From: Cutaneotrichosporon cavernicola
Lineage: Eukaryota > Basidiomycota > Tremellomycetes > Trichosporonales > Trichosporonaceae
Reading direction: 5' to 3'
DNA: 64,000 nt
NCBI RefSeq assembly: GCF_030864355.1
Contig: NC_083400.1
Span: 77,001 to 141,000 of the forward strand
Below are positions 53,996 to 64,000 of the stretch, one piece after another (within the stretch, counting starts at the first letter, position 1; every line of letters begins with the position of its first letter). A program made the translations under genes and the position numbers. The notes under the pieces were generated by a model. The model was not told the DNA's origin, made no database searches, and saw only the letters and a list, made by a program, of their open reading frames with translations.

Positions 53996-55216
53996 GACCT
54001 AGCGACCCGGCTGTGCCGAGGAACGCGCCAGCTCAAACGTGGTGTTTGAGCAGGTGGAGGCGGTGTGGGCGATACGGTGGGTGTGACGACTTGAAGCCGT
54101 AGGTGTGTAGATACCTGTGTATGGGGCGTGGTTGTACGTGTGAGTGTGTGTGTGTTCGTGACAGAGTCGTCAAGTGTACAGAGACCTATGTGCTGCGAGG
54201 TCAAGGGACGCCAGGTGACCACAGGGTTGGGGGTTTGGAGGGGGGAAGGGGAGGTGGAAGGGGAGGTGGAAGGGTTAGGAGGGAAGGTGCAAGGGTTGGC
54301 TTGTCGAGACGGCTCAGAAGAGCTCTCTTGTGCAGATCAGAGCTGTCACTTTCGAGTTCTCGTGTTGCAACTATGGAAGAATGGATTGAGTAATGAGTGA
54401 TGAGCAGGGGTTGAGCGCCGTGAGGAATGGCAAGGAGATGTTCTGGAGCGTGCGACGGGCGCGACCGCGAAACCGGTGTTTTGTTGTCACGTTTAATGAT
54501 GGCAACTCGCAGGTGACGAGAGTGTGGAGCGTCGAGCGTGGTCTCGGATGTGAACCTCTGTTTTGAAGCAATGATGTGTGGATGATGGTGATGGTGTTGA
54601 GCAGAGGAAGGATGTCTAAGAGTGGAGGAGTGGTTGAGTGGTTTGGAGGAGGATGAGGTTCCGACGAGTGACGAGGTGGATGGATGACTGGCTTGGGCCA
54701 AGCTTAGCTTGAGGTTACCCCACTCCAGCCCAGGGCCCAGTCGCATTGTTGAATCCACCCGCCCTTCCAATTTGATCCCGCACTTCATTCCAGCTGTTGC
54801 AATCATTCTACTAACCCCTTGTTCCATTAACATCTCTTCTGGTTCCAGCTGCAAACACATCTCCTCTCCTTGTCATGATCCGCCCTTCCGCTGGCCAAGT
54901 CCAAAGGTGTCCGGTGACGGCGACGGTGATCTCGCAGAAGCAAGGTCAATACCAACGCGGCAAGCTGGTCCGCGTGTGCCCCTCGGAACCGGCTATCTGC
55001 GTCTCCTGTGCTGCCACATTCCGCAAATGCCTCTCTCGGCATCACAATTGCCTTCCCACTGGTGGAGAGAGAATTGAGTAGTGACGTCTATTCATCCTAC
55101 AACATTCTAGGAGTGGACTGGTGTCATCTGATGTAGCAGAGACGAGTAACACGTTCACTCGTTCCCTCTTTAAACTAGTTGGACACAGGGCCCAACTCAA
55201 TGGGCCAACTCTCCCC
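53996..55216. other. YAK1 5' leader and MGM101 3' flank
   Basis: No convincing gene. The minus strand from 54000 to about 54860 looks like a long YAK1 leader rich in C, CA and CT. On the plus strand a 68-codon frame (54875-55081, MIRPSAGQVQRCPVTA...) contains six cysteines. It could be a tiny gene, but nothing supports it beyond being open. GGGGAGGTGGAAG units repeat at 54240-54285. Confidence 0.45.
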
Positions 55217-56954
55217 TTACTTGGCCACAACGCTGATCTCCTTGTACGGGTACTCGAACTTTTGATCCTTCCGACGCCAGAGCTTGCGCTTCTTCTTCTG
55301 CGTCACATGCTCTACCATGGCCTCGACGCAGTGCTTGGCTTTGAATTCGCGAATGAAGCGAGGGTCCCTGGTGTGAGCTGCGCTGCGTAACCGAAATCAT
55401 AGCCACATGCGAGGTCCGAAATCATACGCGCCCAACAGTAACGCGTGTGCCCGTGCAGCTTCGCATGAGGTTTTATGAGCAGTATCGCGCTCTGGCCGCG
55501 TCAATGCTTCCTGCCTGCCTGGAGCGAGCGTGAGATGCACGGTTCGCAGCCGCAGTCGCCCTCGCGCGGTCCCTCCCAAATGCATCCATCAAGATTCCTT
55601 GTGCGATGGATGACATGATTCTTTGCCTGTCTGCTCTCTCCTCCCGATCTCACTCACCAGAGCTCGGACGCGATACCGAGGTCCTTGCAACACCGCATCA
55701 AGGCATTTGACTTGCACGCCTCGGTCGCGGTTGGGATGCCTGACGGGTCAAAGTATTCCTGTTCTCCGCGGGCAATCGCGACAAGGCTGGTGTGAGTCTC
55801 TGTGGGGAAAAGAGGGTTTGAGGACCGATTGGATAACGAGGTCGGGCGCAAGGTTTGGGATCCAAGACACTCACCGGCCAAGACAAACCAGACCCCACTC
55901 GCGGCTGACAATACGGGGACCGATGTGCGTCTCGCCGCGGGGAGCCAGGCCCCATCCACCGGGTCCAAAGGCCTGGTTGAGCGTGCGCCGGTACTTGATC
56001 TCCGGCAGGTAGAGGAGACCGTCTGGGGGTACAGGGAGGGAACAACGTGGTGTGAGAGAATAACGGATATCGAAACAAGATAAGCAAGAATATGGTGTCA
56101 GCGCGAGTCTGGCGATCCCGAATGAGTGAGCCTTCCTCCGTCCTCCCAGTCTTTTTCTGGTCCCCGCCCCTCCTCCTCCTTTCAGCCTACACGTCACCTC
56201 ATCTCCTTCCACTCAATATCCACCCAATCTCCAAACACACCCACTCACCAGGCTTCATCTCCACATCCTCGGCCTTCAGCGGCCTGAGCAACGCCTCCGC
56301 AACGTCCTTGGGAAACGGCGCCGCACTCAACCCCCTAAAGCTAGTCGTCCAGTCCTCAACCGCCTCTCCAGGGATACGAAAGACGTATCCGTCCTCGAGG
56401 GTTTTGGCGCCCAGTTGGCCTGGATGGGAGGGTGACCACGGGGCTGTGCCGGGCGCGGCTGCGTCAAGAGTCGCAACGGAAGCAGACGAACCACCTTGTG
56501 GAATACTTGGAAGAGGCTCGTAGCCTGCCCCAGGGAGGGATGTGAGTGGTGGACTTGCGGTTGGCATTGGCCCAACAGATGGGGCACGCGTTGGGGAGAC
56601 ACGGCGAGGAGCGGGGGACGAAGGAGGCTGCAGAGCCGCATAGTCCTGGATGCCCTGGGTGGGGAGGAAGTCGATATCGGGTTCGGCGTCGAGTTCGGGG
56701 TCTGGGGCGGGAACGGGAGCAACACGAGCACGGGTGGCGCGTACGCGCTTGACTGCGGGGGGAGCGGCAGAGGTCACGGTAGAGGTGACGGTGCCGGGCT
56801 GGGAAGCCGCAAGAGGGGAGGCTGGGGCCGAAGTCGACGCGCTTGCACGAGGTGCGCGACGGGCTGCGGCGAGGGCTGCGCGCGGCGACGTCGCGACGGC
56901 TGCAGCTGCGGCAGATGAGCGTGCCGACGTTGAGAGGCGGGCGATGCGGATCAT
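55217..56954 (-). CDS. MGM101: Mgm101, mitochondrial genome maintenance protein
   Basis: Mgm101 is a Rad52-like single-strand annealing protein of mitochondrial nucleoids, needed for mtDNA recombination repair. Start is ATG at 56952-56954. The first about 175 residues are Ala/Ser/Arg/Pro-rich and start [20 protein letters not shown], a mitochondrial presequence plus a disordered part. The conserved core is assembled from exons: [20 protein letters not shown]...EDVEMKP, then [20 protein letters not shown] and [20 protein letters not shown], then [20 protein letters not shown] and [20 protein letters not shown], then [20 protein letters not shown] and the Lys-rich [10 protein letters not shown]...YPYKE. 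All hallmark residues of the core are present. The last intron (55368-55657) is 290 nt, containing TATGATTTCGG twice. Intron positions in 55990-56240 are approximate. Confidence 0.93.
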
Positions 56955-57447
56955 CCTGCTGGTGAATGGGAAGAAACAAAAAAGAAGAGTATGTCACCAA
57001 GTCCACAACTAGACTACTACCTCACACCTCCGTCATGTTTCAGAGGCAAACGCGCGAAAGCTGCTCATGAGTGGCAACGGGAGTATTTCCACGTGTCATC
57101 CAGTCACGTCAACCATCCTCATCAACTCACATCTTCTGCTCCACTCGCTCGTTTCTCGGCGGGTCGCAAGATATCGCATTACGGCGTATGACGTACATTC
57201 CCTGTCTTATGAACTAGAGAGAACGGCCGCGTATCTACTACTAGCCAACACAACAGAAGATATCACCAGACAAGACGAGCCGGGCCGAGAGTACGGAAAA
57301 TCGTCAAAAAAGAGTGTGTAGGACGGTATGCGGAGATGGAGGTGCCTCTAGGCGGAACGATGGCAATGCTGGTTGGTTGGGGGGTGGGGAGGGGGGGGGG
57401 GGGGAGCCGTCATGACAGACGGCGTATGCAGGTGTGGACAATGCCGT
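56955..57447. other. MGM101 promoter and CDC24 3' flank
   Basis: No gene. A G-rich block on the plus strand (57378-57404) includes about 14 consecutive G, a possible G-quadruplex; it would appear as a C-run in the CDC24 3' UTR. Confidence 0.55.
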
Positions 57448-60400
57448 TCAGAAGGCGACCAGCTGGATCTGGCCTTCGGTGCTCTCCATGAGCATGACCT
57501 GGACGTCCGAGTCAGTCTTGATCGCAATCTCGTCGCCGTCCGAGTCGAGCCACTTGATCTTGATCAACTTGTCGACGCCGTCAGAGCTGTGGCGTCCGCT
57601 GCACAGACGCAACTTCTTGACGACCTTCTCACGCAACGTGCCAAACGACGAGTCCGATGGCATGCTGATGACAAAGTTGGCGTCGCCAGAGCGGACCTTG
57701 ATGTACACCAATGATGGTGCGTCCTGGCTGTTCTGACGCGAGACTGGTGTGGCACCCCGGGGCTCGCCTGGCCGCTCGTTGGTGTATGGGGTGCGTGGTG
57801 ATCCGCTCGACGTCTCCGAGGTCTCGGTCGTCTCCGACTCCTGGCTCGAACGCTTGCCAACCGACATGCGGCGATTGAACATGGCCGTGCCACCAGGAGG
57901 TGCCGAGGCCAACCCAGTCGAGGACGACGACGAGGAACCCGTTGGATACGGGGTTCCGTTGGCTCCGGTCCACTTGCCGTTGAGAGCAGCGCTGTGTGGC
58001 AGTGGTGGCAGAGGTGCCTCGTTTGGTTGGTAGACATTAGGCGACGATGTGCTGCGGTTGCGTAGGGGTTGTGGCATATTGACAAGTGGTGGCCGCGGTC
58101 CGCGCCCAGGGTATTGGTCGTAGCGCCCGTAGGCATTAGGGGCGCCGTAGACGTCGTCACCGCCAGACTGGCTAGGCTGCCGGCGGTACGACTGTCCAGC
58201 GCTGTGGCCCCACGAAGCATCGCTGGCGACAGAACCGGAAGGGAGGTGAGGCACGGGTGGAGCATGTTGCCTCCACTGAGTCATACTTGGCCCGTTCTGG
58301 TCCTCCGTCATCGCGCGCATGCGCAGTTCTGCTTGTGCCGCTGGCGGGATCGACTGCTGGCTCTGCGCCCTCCTGTTTGCGGACGGGAAGGGGACACCTG
58401 GAACACCGTAGATGGCGAGGCCATTGAGCGAGTCCTGTTGTGATGATCGATGCTCGTCGTTGTCCTCGTCCTCGTCGTGGAGCGTGTTGTAACCGGGATG
58501 CGCGGGTGTTTGAGGCGCAAAGAACGTTGCGTGCTCGGTGCCTGGCGTTGTCGGAGCGAACCCAGATGACCAGAACGTTCGCTGCGAGTCCGACAACCGT
58601 GAATGTGAGTCGGTGCGCATATGCGAGCGGTGAGCACGCATGTACTCCTGTGTCGACTGGTCCTGGCGCGCCTTGGCCGAAAGCTCGACAATCTTCTCGG
58701 CCCACTTCTTGACCTGGTCCTCGCTGCGTCCAGTCATGATGAAAGCGTCCTCGACCACGTATTCTTCGTTGTTATTCCGAGTGGTTGGCACCGACCACAT
58801 GATGCGCACCTTTGGAGGCGCGAACGGCTCGTCGACTCCCGCTGGTAATAACCTCGCGTCCGTAATGTTGGAAACAAAGATCCTCCCCTTTAACGAGAGC
58901 TTGGGCTTGGGTGGTGGCTGGCCCTTGCTGGCAGTCTTGTCCTTGCGGAGCATGTTGTTGTTCTTGCCACTCTTCGACTTCTTGTCTGGCATGACCTCCT
59001 TGCAGCATAGCATCATCTTCTCGAAGAGGAAGACATGGTAGTCTCTTGGCGTGTCGTTCTTGGTGACGGTGAACTCTCCGTCGAGGTGTAAGTCGCCGAA
59101 GCGCTCGTAATCGTGGCCCTTCCAATCATCGACGCGCGCAACAAGGTCGCGGACAGTGGCCTGTTTGGTCTTGTACGCTGTCGTCTCGTCAATGTCGATG
59201 GTGACACGCTTGACGGCCTCGATACCGTCTTGGAGCTCAGAGAGGAAGCGGTAGTCGTGCTTGACTGCCTCGCGCTGGATCGCATCCAGGAGCAGCCCGT
59301 ACTTGGTGATGCGCTGGATGGGCTTGATCATGAACGCCTGCAGTTCGGTCGCAGGGTTGAGGCAAGGACGCCGCCCTTCTGGGAGATCCATGCCCATCAT
59401 CAGGTGCGCGTGAATGCTCTGGACGACGTTTTGGGCGTCCATAAAGTTGGCGCAGTATGGTCCGTACACAGCAAACTCCTTCTCCATGTCGACGAATGGA
59501 CGACCCCATCGCCCCTCGGTCCAGGCCTCTGGGCCCATCTCGTCGATTGGCTCAAACTCTGTTTCCAACTTGATGAGGAACTTGCGCTGGAAATCGAGAA
59601 TCTGGCGGAGGTTTGAGAAGATCGAGTAGACCGTTTCTGGGGATACAAGGTCGGCGTTGAGGATCTCGACCGAGTAGCGCTCGAGGATCTCAATCTCCTG
59701 GACGTAGGAACGTTCAGAGTTGACGAGCTCCTGGACCGTCTTGAACGCTGTGTTGGACGTCTTGTCCGCAGTCAAGTCGTTCGCTGGCATGTGCAGATGC
59801 TCGACCGATGCCGACTTGGACTGCGGATCGTCCATGCCTCCGGAACTGTGGTTGATGTTAACCAACGTGCCACTGCTGTTGATGGAGGCATAGCTGCCGT
59901 CGGGGTACGAGAGTCGAGTCTGGTGTCCGCTCATTGTGGTCATGGGTGATATGACAGCGGAGATTGACTGGGACGAGCCAAACGGGGTGGTGGGTGTGGG
60001 AGACACTGGCGACATGGCCGAGTCTGGGAGGTGGTCGAGCATGGCCTCGACGGTCTGGAAGACCTTCATGAGACCAGTCGTGTCATAGTTCTCGCACTCG
60101 CTCTCGTCGCCTTTTGTTCGTCCCCAAAGCTCATGAATGGCCCATGAGTCACCGTACCATCGGCCCTCGTCCTTGCGCTGCTTCATCTGGGTGCAGAACG
60201 CGTAGATGTACCGTTGGCACACCTTTGCGTTTTCTGGCTTCTTTGCCCAGTTGCGGACGCCGTGTGGAGACTCGATAAAGTTGGGGAACTCGTACTCGAG
60301 CTGGGGTGGGGCGGGGAGGTCGGCATAGAGGGGTGATGATGGTGATGTGAAGGCGGGAATGAGGGCATTGTAGACGTGGCAAAGCGACGATCCGAGGCGG

Positions 60401-60738
60401 AGGACGTGCAGCATGTGCGCGACGACGTCGAGAGACTGGCCCTCTGGTTGTTCTGGGGTTAGCAAGAGCGGGCGCCGATGCTCACCAAGGAAGGGGGCAA
60501 AGTCGTCAAGGTTACGCAAACGCTTCCTCAGGCTCGAAGCCATCTGGAACAATGTCTTCGTCGACGACAGCGCCGCCGTCTTGAGGGCGAGGGTGTTCTG
60601 GCTGTACAGTGTGAGCGGTCATGTTCTTTTATGGTCGCGGTGGCGACGCGGTTTGGTTGGAGATGGGCGCAAAAGGAAGGGGAGGCTCGTGCGGGCGCAA
60701 CCGGTGGATGACGGCGTTACTTACGGGTTGGACGGCAT
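57448..60738 (-). CDS. CDC24: Cdc24, guanine nucleotide exchange factor for Cdc42
   Basis: Cdc24 activates Cdc42 to set cell polarity and mating or hyphal growth. The first coding exon is 14 nt (60738-60725, ATGCCGTCCAACCC). A 123-nt intron (60602-60724) joins it to QNTLALKTAALSSTKTLFQM. A second intron (34 nt, about 60485-60452) joins FAPFLE to QPEGQSLDVVAHMLHVLR. Domains in order: the CH-like CDC24 domain (about 40-180, VCQRYIYAFC), the DH domain (about 285-465; VQELVNSERSYVQEIEILER, LNPATELQAFMIKPIQRITK), the PH domain (about 480-660; DYHVFLFEKMMLCCKE, EDAFIMTGRSEDQVKKWAEK), a long disordered linker, and the PB1 domain (about 940-1035; VYIKVRSGDANFVISMP, KIKWLDSDGDEIAIKTDSDV). The PB1 end binds Bem1. 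It has about 1,040 residues, and all domains are intact. Confidence 0.94.
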
Positions 60739-61048
60739 GTGGATTGATTGGATGTCCAAGGGTGGTAATGGAGAGTCGTTGCGTTGACTAATGGAGCCTA
60801 CGCGTTTGCGAGAGATGGACATTGCGATGTGGAAGCAAGTGGTGGTGAGTGGTGCGAATCAGATGTCCTGATCGCTGCGATTGATCGCCTTAAGGTGAGA
60901 AGGAGGAGTGTCGTGATGGAACAGCCAAGCTGGGAGAGTGTGATGGCGCGTCTGACAGCCTATTGTTCGCAGAGTCCCCGGGCAAGTGCGGCGACAGAAG
61001 CAAGCGGTGTTGACGGATCAAGTGGAATAGGACAACGGCGCAGCCGGG

Positions 61049-61076
61049 GTGTGTGTGTGTGGGTGTGTGTGTGTGA
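61049..61076. repeat. GT microsatellite
   Basis: An almost pure GT run of about 28 bp, interrupted once by a GG. Confidence 0.9.
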
Positions 61077-62889
61077 CAACGCGCGACGAAGTGTGTGGGT
61101 GGCGTTACGTGGTGGGGATGGGATGCGATAGAGTGTGATATGCAATGGATAACGGCGATGAGCGAGAGAGAGAGGAACGAGGTGGGTAAAGACAGACGGC
61201 GGACGGGTGGTAGGTTGCATGGCAGTGGGTCGAGTAGGCAGCGATGAAGTCCGAGCGTTAAAGACGAGGCCCGTTCGCGAGGTCAAATCGAGGTGCAGCA
61301 GGAGTAATTCGTAGTGGCGTGTGCGGGGAAGCGGTATTTGAATGAAGGGGTTAGGCATGAGACGGGGAAGGTGGTCAGCATGTGATGCAATCCAAGGCAG
61401 ACAGCCTAGAGTGACGACTCACAGGCTATCGCGTCCAGTTGATGACGCGAGATGTCAAGCGAGTGAGTGTTGCTACCGGGCTAGAAGGACGGCAAGAGTT
61501 TTGGCGCAAGCGACAAGTGGGAGAAGGAACGTCCAGGTCGAGGACAATGGCAATGGTAGTGAGGGGTGTGTGGGGGGGGGAAGGCAAGTGAGGTGTTTCG
61601 GTTGAAATGAGAGAGGTTCCAAGCTATGTCAGCCTCCAATTTCGATGATTGTAATGCCAAGACGATGAGAATGTAGATAGAAAAGCAAGTAGTGTGTGGT
61701 TGTTGTGTGCGTGGGCGTGCGCGTGGGGTAGAGTACCCTTGTCTGTCTGTCTGTGTGGTGATGATAGGTACGAGATGATGCTTGATGTTGGTATCCAACC
61801 TGCAACCCCGTGCAACCAAGCAAGCAGCCACCCAAAGTTCATGCCAGTAGGCGGGATCCAGGGGGTGGGTGGTGCGCCCTCGCCTCGCAATGAATCCAGT
61901 CTCCCACCTTGCTGCACGCGATGCGGGAGGGCAGTTGGAATGGAATGATGGAGCTGAAATGAAGGACGGATGGATTGCGGGACGCAAGGCGGGGAGGCAG
62001 AGCAAGGCAAGTTCAAGGTCGGTTGTACTCACCAAAGGCCTTTGAGAGGGTGGGGAAGGAGGCTCGAGCGAAGGTGTCGACAGAGATCCGTTCTTTTGGT
62101 CCTTACTTGGCGAGGAGAGGAAAGGTGATTGTCCGAGCGCAAAGGATGCAAGATGCAGGGGCAGGATGCCAGTGCGCAGAACAATGGAGCGTCTCGTGTA
62201 AAGGGGTGACAAGATGCAACGTGTGGCTGGCTGCGGGGGCGGCGAGCACCGCGCGTTGATATAGCTGCTGCTCAGCGTTGAAGCTTCTGCTGCAGCGTCG
62301 TTGGCGACGTAGTGGTGAGAGAGTGCAAACTTGCACGCACGAGACCGAGGACTGGTGGTGGTGATGCAGAGGCAAGGATATTGTCTCAGTCCACTGGATT
62401 TTGGGGTAGACGGTGTGATGTGTGGAGGGACTGGGGCAAATGCTTGATAAGAGAGCGGCTATTGACCCGAGTAGCAGCAGCGGCAGCAGCAGCAGCTGGC
62501 TACCAAGTAAGGCCCATGGACCGTTTGGCAGTTGGATAGTGGATGAATTGCCAGGTACCAAGTGAGACAAGACAAGAGGTCCGGTTGAGTGAGAGAGAGG
62601 CAAGGGTTTGTTTGCTCGTCGGATGCTTTGATGGGATGGTTGGATGGGATGGAATGCCAGGTAATGCAACTGACGCAGGTCTGAGACCGAGTTGATGCGT
62701 GTTACAGTAATCACAGTAAAGGGTAAGAGCGCGCGCGCGGTCGCACTGGCGGGATAGTGGCGTACGTCTCACTGCGCGAGTGCAGGAGATGCAGGAACTG
62801 CAGGGAACAAGACAAGGACGACAATGACACGAAAAGAATGCCAAAGCGCAAGGGTTCGTTCCAAGTTGTGAGTTGTTCAAATGACAACG

Positions 62890-62933
62890 GGGTCGAGGTC
62901 GAGGTCGAGGTCCAAGTCCAAGTCGAGGTCGAG
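62890..62933. repeat. GTCGAG/GTCCAA hexamer array
   Basis: Seven hexamer units: GTCGAG x3, GTCCAA x2, GTCGAG x2. Confidence 0.85.
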
Positions 62934-63214
62934 CAACGACCTTGTCGTGAGGAACCAATTGACCGACGAGTGAGAGATAAAGCTAGTAGTGCACACGCAG
63001 AGACAACTGTGCGCGGTCATTCAACTTGTCCCCGGACCGGAGAGGGAGATCTGGAATGGGGATGAGGATTGGGGGGATGGGGGTTAAAACGACCAAACGA
63101 GGGCTTGTGCGCAACGCACGCGCGTAGAGCTTTGAAACCTGCCCAGGCCAAATTCCTAAAAGGGCTAGTCGGCGCCTCGTCCAGGGAGGGGTAATGAATG
63201 TCGATATAAGAGAG

Positions 63215-63238
63215 AAGGGAGGGGAGGGGAGGGGAGGG
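63215..63238. repeat. GGGGA repeats
   Basis: Four to five GGGGA units, purine-only, with potential to form a G-quadruplex. Confidence 0.85.
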
Positions 63239-64000
63239 AAAGTTGGGGTGGAGGCGGAGGGAATGAGGGAAGGGAGAGAGTCGATGTGGATGGTGATGAC
63301 CGTGAGAGTGGTAGTGAGGAGTCAAGGTGAGTTAGTGAGGTAACTGTAAGGAAGGCTAGGATGGTTTGGCAACGATGGTGCAGAGTTTGAGTGGCTAAGT
63401 GACAAAGTGCGGTAGAAGAGGCAGAAGAGGAGAGGAGGTGGAGTGAGTGGTGGATGGAGGGAAGAGCCAGGCGACGATGACAACTGTTGGCCTTCCTGGT
63501 CTTGATTAAGGGAATAATCAAGGGAAGGGTGCGCAACCAACCACCATCAGGGGGGCGGGCCGGAAACCCCGTCAAAAGCTATCATTTTCATTCAGGTGTC
63601 ATGCCTTGTTGACTGGTCGCAAGGGAAAATATCCTCAGGGCCTATCAAGGAACAAGGGGGACCAAGGGACCATCGAGCGAAAAGGGGGCCTACTGACCCT
63701 GAGAATACTAAATGGTGATATAATGAAAAATGGTCTAGATTCTAGTTGTAAATTCAGCTGATTTCAACTCGGAGGTTAACTTGATTGACGAGAGGCAGGG
63801 TGTAAGTAGAAGAGGGCAAGCAACACAGTATTGGTGGTATGTACGCCACCTACCATTGTAGATGAAGACGGTATCTGTGGCTTGGCGTTACTCTGTGGAT
63901 CGGTGGGCTTGGTTATGGCCAATGGTATAGTTGTATGACCGCGTGGTTGCTGTACTGGCTGTATTGTAAGCGGAGGGCGGTCGTAACTGTACTGTAAGCT

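Larger units (their letters stand above)
60739..64000. other. Gene-poor region with simple repeats
   Basis: In 3.3 kb to the right edge I can support no gene. It is upstream of CDC24 and may hold a long promoter. It contains a GT-repeat (61049-61076), GTCTGTCT near 61740, GTCGAG hexamers (62890-62933), a CAGCAG/AGCAGCAGC run (62469-62500), and a GGGGA array (63215-63238). Open frames on both strands are rich in Ser/Pro/His/Arg and look like the translation of low-complexity DNA. The last 300 bp are more AT-rich. Confidence 0.5.

Noticed and set aside
54201..54860. 219-codon minus frame upstream of YAK1
   Set aside because: Low-complexity Ser/Pro/His content fits a 5' leader; no motif.
57448..60552. 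CDC24 as a single uninterrupted 1034-codon frame
   Set aside because: The residues EHRRPLLLTP come from a 34-nt intron with proper GT-AG and branch site; Cdc24 proteins continue FLEQPEGQSL, and an upstream 14-nt exon supplies the ATG.
10894..60738. A functional genome-maintenance gene cluster
   Set aside because: RNase H2A, CtIP, BRE1, APN2, YAF9 and MGM101 are spread over 50 kb among unrelated genes, with separate promoters except for one pair. Such housekeeping genes are common enough for this to be chance.
61481..62212. 243-codon minus frame in the right-hand gene-poor region
   Set aside because: Rich in Ser/Pro/His/Leu from simple-sequence DNA, no motif, overlapping frames equally open.
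63165..63575. 136-codon minus frame near the right edge
   Set aside because: Translation of purine-rich repeats; no gene features.

Overview
This is a eukaryotic, fungal window. The coding sequences are GC-rich and are interrupted by many very small spliceosomal introns, typically 30-45 nt, starting GTGAG/GTAAG, with a CTGAC or CTAAC branch site just before AG. Genes lie on both strands, close together, with single-gene transcription rather than operons. The protein set (BRE1, CDC24, YAK1, APC4, NudE, MGM101, GH18 chitinase, alpha-arrestin) and the intron style suggest a basidiomycete yeast or yeast-like fungus. Tremellomycetes, perhaps Trichosporonales, is my best guess; this is inference from gene structure, not a database match.

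Layout: (1) 1-2417: the 5' part of an unrecognised minus-strand gene running off the left edge, an intron-containing tRNA-Glu(CTC), and intergenic DNA. (2) 2418-9180: APC4 (-), a C2H2 zinc-finger protein resembling INO80 subunit Iec1 (+), and methylmalonate-semialdehyde dehydrogenase (-). (3) 9745-20158: RNase H2 catalytic subunit (-) head-to-head with a CtIP/Sae2 homologue (+), then NudE (-) head-to-head with BRE1 (+). (4) 20159-32329: a gene-poor stretch with an alpha-arrestin (+), a secreted GH18 chitinase with an unusual repeat propeptide (+), a small membrane protein (-), and several minisatellites. (5) 32330-49001: VPS41 (-)/APN2 (+), LSB5-like (+), COQ6 (-)/YAF9 (+), mitochondrial ribosomal mL43 (-)/a coiled-coil protein (+), a cysteine-rich unknown (+), and tRNA-Gly(GCC). 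(6) 49900-60738: YAK1, MGM101 and CDC24, all minus. (7) 60739-64000: low-complexity DNA with no gene I can support.

Functional themes: genome maintenance and chromatin (RNase H2A, CtIP, APN2, MGM101, BRE1, YAF9, Iec1-like, APC4), polarity and growth signalling (CDC24, YAK1, NudE, LSB5, arrestin), and mitochondria (MMSDH, COQ6, mL43, MGM101). Many genes are divergent pairs sharing 180-600 bp promoters. The RNase H2A/CtIP promoter carries paired ACGCG elements, an E-box and a CRE-like palindrome.

The most unusual object is the chitinase propeptide. It has two 27-residue repeats with dibasic sites, and their 18-residue cores are identical although 8 of 18 codons differ, all synonymously. Several genes also carry one exceptionally long intron (120-530 nt) against a background of about 35 nt, some with strong hairpins.
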